A stretch of DNA of 22,500 nucleotides, taken from Chromera velia (lineage: Eukaryota; Sar; Chromeraceae). The notes beneath the pieces are model-generated. The model searched no databases. It saw only the letters and a list, made by a program, of their open reading frames with translations, and was not told the DNA's origin. Shown one piece after another: positions 20,191 to 22,500 of the stretch. The stretch covers positions 1 through 22,500 of the forward strand of contig JAHBMJ010001042.1 in NCBI GenBank assembly GCA_018398765.1. Reading direction: 5' to 3'. The number at the start of each line of letters is the position of its first letter. Within the stretch, counting starts at the first letter, position 1. The position numbers and the translations under genes are program-made.

Positions 20191-22439
20191 GTGTGTGTGT
20201 ATGTGTGTGTGGGTGGGTGAAAGTATATATGTGTGGAATGAATGATCCCTCCCTGCAGATCAACAAGAACTTGGACAGCCCAAAAGGTCTCCGATACGGT
20301 TCTCTGATGATCATGACAGACCAGGTCAGTCAGTCAGTCAGCGGAGTCGGAAGGAATAAGTAAGAGAGGGAGGGAGGGAGGCAGATTAGGGGGCCATGGA
20401 GAGAGAGGGAGGGGGGAAATTCACGAATGAAATAGAAAGCAGGGGGAGGCATCGATGAGCCTCTCTCTCTCTCTCTCTCTCTCTCTCCCCCTCTCTCTCT
20501 CTCTTCTGTCCGATACTTCCTTCCTTTCTTCCTGTGCGGCCTCCCACACTCTCTTCCGGATTGGCCGCCTGCTTGCCAGTCGATCGGTCAGTCAGTCAGT
20601 CATGTGTGTGAGTGAGTGAGAAAGCAACATGAGGGAGTGAGATAGATAGATAGATAGATATATGTATATGTAGAGAGAGCATGTATGTGGGAGAGAGAGA
20701 GAGTGAGTGAGTGCATATGAGTATATTATGTGAGTGCAGGACCATGACGGTTCTCACATCAAGGGGCTGATCATCAACATGATGCATCACTACTGGCCGG
20801 GTCTTCTTCGGTACCCCGGGTTCCTGAAGGAATTTGTGACTCCGATCGTCAAGGTCAGCTCTTAAGTGTGTGCAGGATCGAGAGTTCTTTCTTTTCCAAC
20901 GGTGTGTGTGTCTGCATGTACTTCCTCCCTCCCTCTCCTGCACCTTGCAACCATTTGCTTTGCCTCAATCGATCTACTGCCTCCCATGCGAAGATAATAA
21001 ATACTGGGGGGAGAGCGCCACCGCTCATTGGCCCTTCTGGCTTCTTGATCGATTGATCGATCTTCTGTCAGAAGGTCAAAGCAATCACACTCTCACATAC
21101 CCAAAGCCTGTTTATTCGATGTGTGACTGACTGATCCAAATGCAAGTAGACATGTCCCTCGGCAGCTCATTCAGGTGTTTAGTCACTCACTCACTCACTC
21201 ACTCACTGACCGTCCATGCACACGTGTGCCTGGGTCTCCGCCTGCCCTCAGGCCTCGAAGAAGAAGCAGGAGCTGTCCTTCTTCACGATCCCCGAGTACG
21301 AGCACTGGAAGAAGCAGAACAACAACGGGAAGGGGTGGAAGATCAAATACTACAAGGTGGGTGGGTGGCTGTGTGCATGTGTCCGTCTTGATGGAGCCAG
21401 TTGCCAGAAATTCGTTCCTCAATATTCAACCTGCACTGCCTGTGTCGACTTGCCGAACGCTAGACGCGTACTTATGGGCCGATGGGGATGGCGTGTGATG
21501 ATGTTGATGATGTGTGCGTGTGTGCTTACGGTCGTGGGTGGGGAAGAGGGATGAAGCAGAAGAGAAGGCGTAGCTGAGTGTTTTTGTGGGGGTCTAAGTG
21601 GAACGGTATTTTGTCTCTTTACTCGTTCGTTCGTTCGTTCACTTCTTTGCTTCTTTGTGTGCGTGCATGTATGGCTGTGTGTGAAAGAAATTCACAGATT
21701 CCCCCGAAAGAAAGCTTGGATGTGCGTGCATGTATGGCTGTGTGTGAAAGAAATTCACAGATTCCCCCGAAAGAAAGCTTGGATGTGCGTGCATGTAGGG
21801 CTGTGTGTGAAAGAAATTCACAGATTCCCCCGAAAGAAAGCTTGGATGTGCGTGCATGTATGGCTGTGTGTGAAAGAAATTCACAGATTCCCCCGAAAGA
21901 AAGCTTGGATGTGCGTGCAAGGCTCCGTGTGTCCACGGTCGGGGGTGGTAAGGATAGAACTGTAGTCAGCATTTCGGTGAGAATGGCTTTCCCTTTCCCT
22001 TTCCTTCAGAGGATCTATCAAGTCTGTACCCTCTCGACAAGAAAATTCATTCTTTCGTGTGTACATGCATGAGTAGACACACAGATGGACAAAAACGAAA
22101 TAAAAAAAGAAAATGACGCCACGCCGTGGTCTGAGTACGGTCACCAAAGTGTGTGCTGTACCATTTGGTGTACTTGGGCTGATGTGAAGACTTATTTCTT
22201 GCATGCATGCACTCTTGCTTCCTTCTGTTTCTGCCTGTCTGTTTCCTTTCTTGCCTGCCTGCCTGCCTGCCTGCCTGCCAAATGCCTTCATGCAGGGTCT
22301 GGGTACCTCGACAGACAGAGAGTTCAAGGAGTACTTCCAGGCGATCGACCAGCACCAGATCGAGTTCGAGTGGGCAGGGGACAAGGACGGCGAGCTGATC
22401 GACATGGCATTCAACAAGAAGAGGGCAGAGGACAGAAAG
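11326..22439 (+). CDS. TOP2: DNA topoisomerase II (5' part, 21 exons; continues past window)
   Basis: TOP2 is an ATP-dependent type IIA enzyme that passes one duplex through a transient break in another, needed for nuclear chromosome segregation and decatenation. The 21 exons here (listed separately) join without a frame break into 639 codons. Motifs in order: Bergerat-fold ATP site with DEILVNAADN (Glu65 general base, Asn69, Asn73); NDGKSIP (98-104); GGRNGFGAKLTN (138-149); transducer with the QTK loop (352-354) that senses ATP gamma-phosphate; TOPRIM with EGDSA (440-444), PLKGKLLNVREA, and DQDHD (517-521) for metal binding; then YYKGLGTSTD. Fungal and animal enzymes run to about 1400-1600 residues, so the winged-helix domain with the active-site tyrosine and the C-gate lie to the right. 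ATG 11326 has a GCCACCAAG context. Introns total about 83% of the span. Confidence 0.96.
12095..12130 (+). CDS. TOP2: TOP2 exon 2 (36-nt microexon)
   Basis: Encodes only DEILVNAADNKQ plus one base, the core ATP/Mg motif with Glu65, Asn69 and Asn73. Phase 1 at both ends, so skipping would keep frame but destroy the ATP site. Next intron 385 nt. Confidence 0.93.
12457..12513 (+). repeat. GACT array leading into TOP2 intron 2 acceptor
   Basis: GACT units (GACTGACTGACT) with interruptions run to the GACTGCAG acceptor at 12515. The upstream part of intron 2 has AAAGC repeats directly after its GTCAGC donor. Confidence 0.8.
12516..12574 (+). CDS. TOP2: TOP2 exon 3
   Basis: Residues 76-95, DPNMSYVKVTIDAEANKIK after a split Arg. 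Acceptor GACTGCAG at the end of a GACT array; donor GTAGGTAGG, phase 0. Confidence 0.93.
12806..12881 (+). CDS. TOP2: TOP2 exon 4
   Basis: Residues 96-120 plus one base: VVNDGKSIPIEVHKE ... AEMIF. Most eukaryotic TOP2 proteins read WNNGKGIP here; this copy has Val for Trp, Asp for the second Asn and Ser for the second Gly. Donor GTCAGTCGG. Confidence 0.93.
13612..13675 (+). CDS. TOP2: TOP2 exon 5
   Basis: Residues 121-141 plus two bases: GQLLTSDNYDDKELRVTGGRN. The Gly-rich nucleotide-binding loop is split by intron 5. Donor GTTGGTTCG, phase 2. Confidence 0.94.
14013..14084 (+). CDS. TOP2: TOP2 exon 6
   Basis: Completes GGRNG and continues FGAKLTNIFSDEFTVESGDS, then RKK. Donor GTCAGTCAG, phase 2. 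Confidence 0.94.
14251..14278 (+). repeat. GTGA array in TOP2 intron 6
   Basis: Seven consecutive GTGA units. The same motif recurs in introns 10 (about 15836-15856), 18 (about 20609-20622) and, as its complement CTCA, in introns 14 and 19. Confidence 0.85.
14422..14547 (+). CDS. TOP2: TOP2 exon 7
   Basis: RFKMTWKRNMG ... DDFVAVTFKPDLKKFGME plus two bases. An earlier GTATGG donor (14538) would give the wrong phase for exon 8; GTCGGT at 14548 restores GMER-LDEDIVSLM and is preferred. Confidence 0.9.
14723..14798 (+). CDS. TOP2: TOP2 exon 8
   Basis: LDEDIVSLMTKRVYDLAGST, then DKSVK; end of the GHKL domain. Donor GTGAGTCGGTCGG, phase 0. Confidence 0.94.
14877..14952 (+). repeat. CT then TG dinucleotide tract in TOP2 intron 8
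   Basis: An interrupted CT-rich run changes directly into about 15 TG units. Confidence 0.9.
15062..15135 (+). CDS. TOP2: TOP2 exon 9
   Basis: VWLNHERIKIGGFADYVQLY, then FDKE plus two bases. The acceptor (GAGCGCAG) has no pyrimidine tract. Donor GTAAGT, phase 2. Confidence 0.9.
15172..15303 (+). repeat. TG-CG-TA-GA-GAAA repeat chain in TOP2 intron 9
   Basis: Consecutive tracts of TG, GC (about 15193-15205), TA (15220-15256), GA (15257-15278) and GAAA (to about 15303), almost without spacers. Confidence 0.9.
15519..15583 (+). CDS. TOP2: TOP2 exon 10
   Basis: REEMPRIVDKSDRWEVVVSL, then S plus one base. The preferred donor GTGCGT (15584) gives SLSETGSFQQ. A better-looking GTAAGT at 15592 would fit only with a shifted exon 11 acceptor and gives SLSGASTGSFQQ. 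Confidence 0.82.
15630..15716 (+). repeat. GACA/GACG tetranucleotide array in TOP2 intron 10
   Basis: About 20 tetranucleotide units alternating between GACA blocks and GACG blocks. Confidence 0.9.
16138..16305 (+). repeat. CT, CCCTCT, TG/TGCG tract ending at exon 11
   Basis: About 90 bp of CT with CCCTCT hexamers, then TG and TGCG repeats that run directly into the exon 11 acceptor. The TG array replaces a normal polypyrimidine tract. Confidence 0.9.
16308..16361 (+). CDS. TOP2: TOP2 exon 11
   Basis: ETGSFQQVSFVNSICTIK plus one base; transducer entry motif (SFVNSI) of all TOP2 proteins. Acceptor follows a long TG array; donor GTGGGTGGGTGGG. Confidence 0.9.
16859..16914 (+). CDS. TOP2: TOP2 exon 12
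   Basis: GGTHVGNVTDQLVNAIAAK. GGTHV is the conserved transducer motif. The acceptor follows a CTGT/CTGC array; donor GTAAGC, phase 0. Confidence 0.93.
17316..17365 (+). CDS. TOP2: TOP2 exon 13
   Basis: VKTKNKGGMDIKPQHI plus two bases. Preceded by a CCTT array and CTCCTGCAG. Donor GTCAGT, phase 2. Confidence 0.92.
17636..17699 (+). CDS. TOP2: TOP2 exon 14
   Basis: KNHLWVFVNCLIVNPAFDSQ, then TK. QTK (352-354) is the ATP-sensing loop of the transducer. Donor GTCCGT, phase 0. Confidence 0.95.
17755..17846 (+). repeat. TTTC/TC tract in TOP2 intron 14
   Basis: A TTTC run followed by a long TC run with few interruptions. Confidence 0.9.
18233..18340 (+). CDS. TOP2: TOP2 exon 15
   Basis: ETLTTKATQFGSKCSLTDKT ... 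VVDSVLNW (36 codons), the end of the transducer. Acceptor CCTCCAG is one of the two not ending in GCAG. Donor GTGAGT. Confidence 0.94.
18881..19108 (+). CDS. TOP2: TOP2 exon 16 (TOPRIM start)
   Basis: The largest exon, 76 codons: KRVIGLPKLEDANDAGG, LILTEGDSAKTSCIAGLSVV, RYGVFPLK. Glu440 of EGDSA is the TOPRIM catalytic glutamate. Donor GTTCGTCGGTCGG, phase 0. Confidence 0.96.
19281..19516 (+). repeat. Long CCTT/CCTC polypyrimidine tract in TOP2 intron 16
   Basis: About 235 bp of nearly pure pyrimidine built from CCTT with interspersed CCTC, in higher-order CCTTCCCT-type patterns. It explains long open frames on both strands. Mirror-symmetric polypyrimidine of this length can form triplex (H-DNA). 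Confidence 0.95.
19699..19788 (+). CDS. TOP2: TOP2 exon 17
   Basis: GKLLNVREAGHKQMSANAEI, then KAILTALGLE. Donor GTTGGTCGG, phase 0. Confidence 0.95.
20041..20212 (+). repeat. CCTT, TTTC, TC and TG tracts in TOP2 intron 17
   Basis: CCTT repeats at 20041-20073, TTTC at about 20113-20160, TC to 20187, then TG. Similar in composition to the tracts in introns 10 and 14. Confidence 0.9.
20259..20324 (+). CDS. TOP2: TOP2 exon 18
   Basis: INKNLDSPKGLRYGSLMIMT, then DQ. Carries the first metal-binding Asp (517). Donor is four GTCA units. Confidence 0.95.
20461..20710 (+). repeat. CT, GTCA, GATA and GA/GTGA tracts in TOP2 intron 18
   Basis: CT run at 20461-20505, GTCA units near 20586-20600, GATA at about 20641-20660, then GA/GTGA to the acceptor region. 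Confidence 0.85.
20740..20853 (+). CDS. TOP2: TOP2 exon 19
   Basis: DHDGSHIKGLIINMMHHYWP ... FVTPIVK. Completes DxDxD (Asp519, Asp521). The acceptor lacks a pyrimidine tract: the preceding 60 bases are GA/GTGA-rich. Donor GTCAGC. Confidence 0.95.
21252..21356 (+). CDS. TOP2: TOP2 exon 20
   Basis: ASKKKQELSFFTIPEYEHWK ... GWKIKYYK (35 codons). Acceptor CCCTCAG; donor GTGGGTGGG, phase 0. Confidence 0.95.
21658..21921 (+). repeat. 63-bp tandem repeat, four copies plus a partial, in TOP2 intron 20
   Basis: Units start at 21658, 21721, 21784 and 21847, and a partial at 21910. The copies are essentially identical apart from one visible T-to-G change in copy 3 (near 21800). Each unit holds two GAAAGAAA blocks around a CAGATTCCCCC core. 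The period is a multiple of three, so several frames stay open on both strands; this is not evidence of coding. Confidence 0.97.
22251..22279 (+). repeat. CCTG array near TOP2 intron 20 acceptor
   Basis: Seven CCTG units about 15 bases upstream of the ATGCAG acceptor of exon 21. Confidence 0.9.
22296..22439 (+). CDS. TOP2: TOP2 exon 21 (last in window)
   Basis: GLGTSTDREFKEYFQAIDQH ... NKKRAEDRK (48 codons), running into the winged-helix domain. Donor GTAGGTAGG at 22440. A CCGCAG at 22485-22490 would start an exon reading PCM, unlike the expected (K/E)W(L/I), so the next exon is probably outside the window. Confidence 0.94.
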
Positions 22440-22500
22440 GTAGGTAGGTTGGTGCGGATTTTGATAGTTTTTTTTTTTTGTTCTCCGCAGCCTTGCATGA

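Noticed and set aside
21658-21921. CRISPR-like array
   Set aside because: Units are directly contiguous with no unique spacers and sit in a eukaryotic intron.
21578-22072. Open frames with a repeated 21-residue unit
   Set aside because: The 63-bp intronic minisatellite has a period divisible by three, so frames stay open on both strands; it lies between TOP2 exons 20 and 21.
22485-22500. Start of TOP2 exon 22 after CCGCAG
   Set aside because: The phase-0 reading gives PCM instead of the expected conserved Trp-containing continuation, and the intron would be only 51 nt, far shorter than the others.

Overview
This window is nuclear DNA from an intron-dense, repeat-rich eukaryote. Three things point that way: coding sequence split by GT-AG introns (mostly 180-940 nt, nearly all ending in GCAG), homopolymers and di/tetranucleotide microsatellites everywhere outside exons, and two universal eukaryotic genes. 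The form of the topoisomerase N-terminus (PKEKTVEERYKK) and the intron and repeat style suggest an alveolate-type protist, perhaps a chromerid or coccidian relative. That placement is inference and was not tested.

Layout. 1-2900: no convincing gene; T/CT-rich and AT-rich stretches, and a compound CA/GA/poly-G tract. 2907-3359 (-): a weak candidate for a small secreted cysteine-rich protein. 3691-4987 (-): a probable multi-exon gene of unknown function with unresolved exon edges. 5094-7972 (+): a novel-looking gene whose N-terminal exon has a His-then-Cys arrangement like PPPDE/LRAT-type papain-fold enzymes, followed by tandemly duplicated phase-1 exons carrying a Trp/Tyr-rich repeat domain; its 3' part is either spliced in five exons or decayed. 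7973-8574: AT-rich convergent intergenic DNA. 8575-10488 (-): complete three-exon SNU13 (15.5K/NHP2L1; 128 residues). 10489-11325: divergent SNU13/TOP2 promoter interval with a very GC-rich island. 11326 to the right edge (+): DNA topoisomerase II. Twenty-one exons (639 codons) cover the ATPase domain, transducer and TOPRIM; the winged-helix domain with the active-site tyrosine lies beyond the window.

SNU13 (U4 snRNP and box C/D snoRNP assembly) and TOP2 (chromosome topology) are both housekeeping genes and share one divergent promoter interval. The most distinctive structural signal is in the TOP2 introns. Many begin with the splice donor itself iterated as a tetranucleotide repeat (GTNG/GTCA), and several end in CTGC/CTGT/GACT arrays running into the acceptor. 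The most distinctive gene-level signal is the exon-duplicated gene at 5094-7972.
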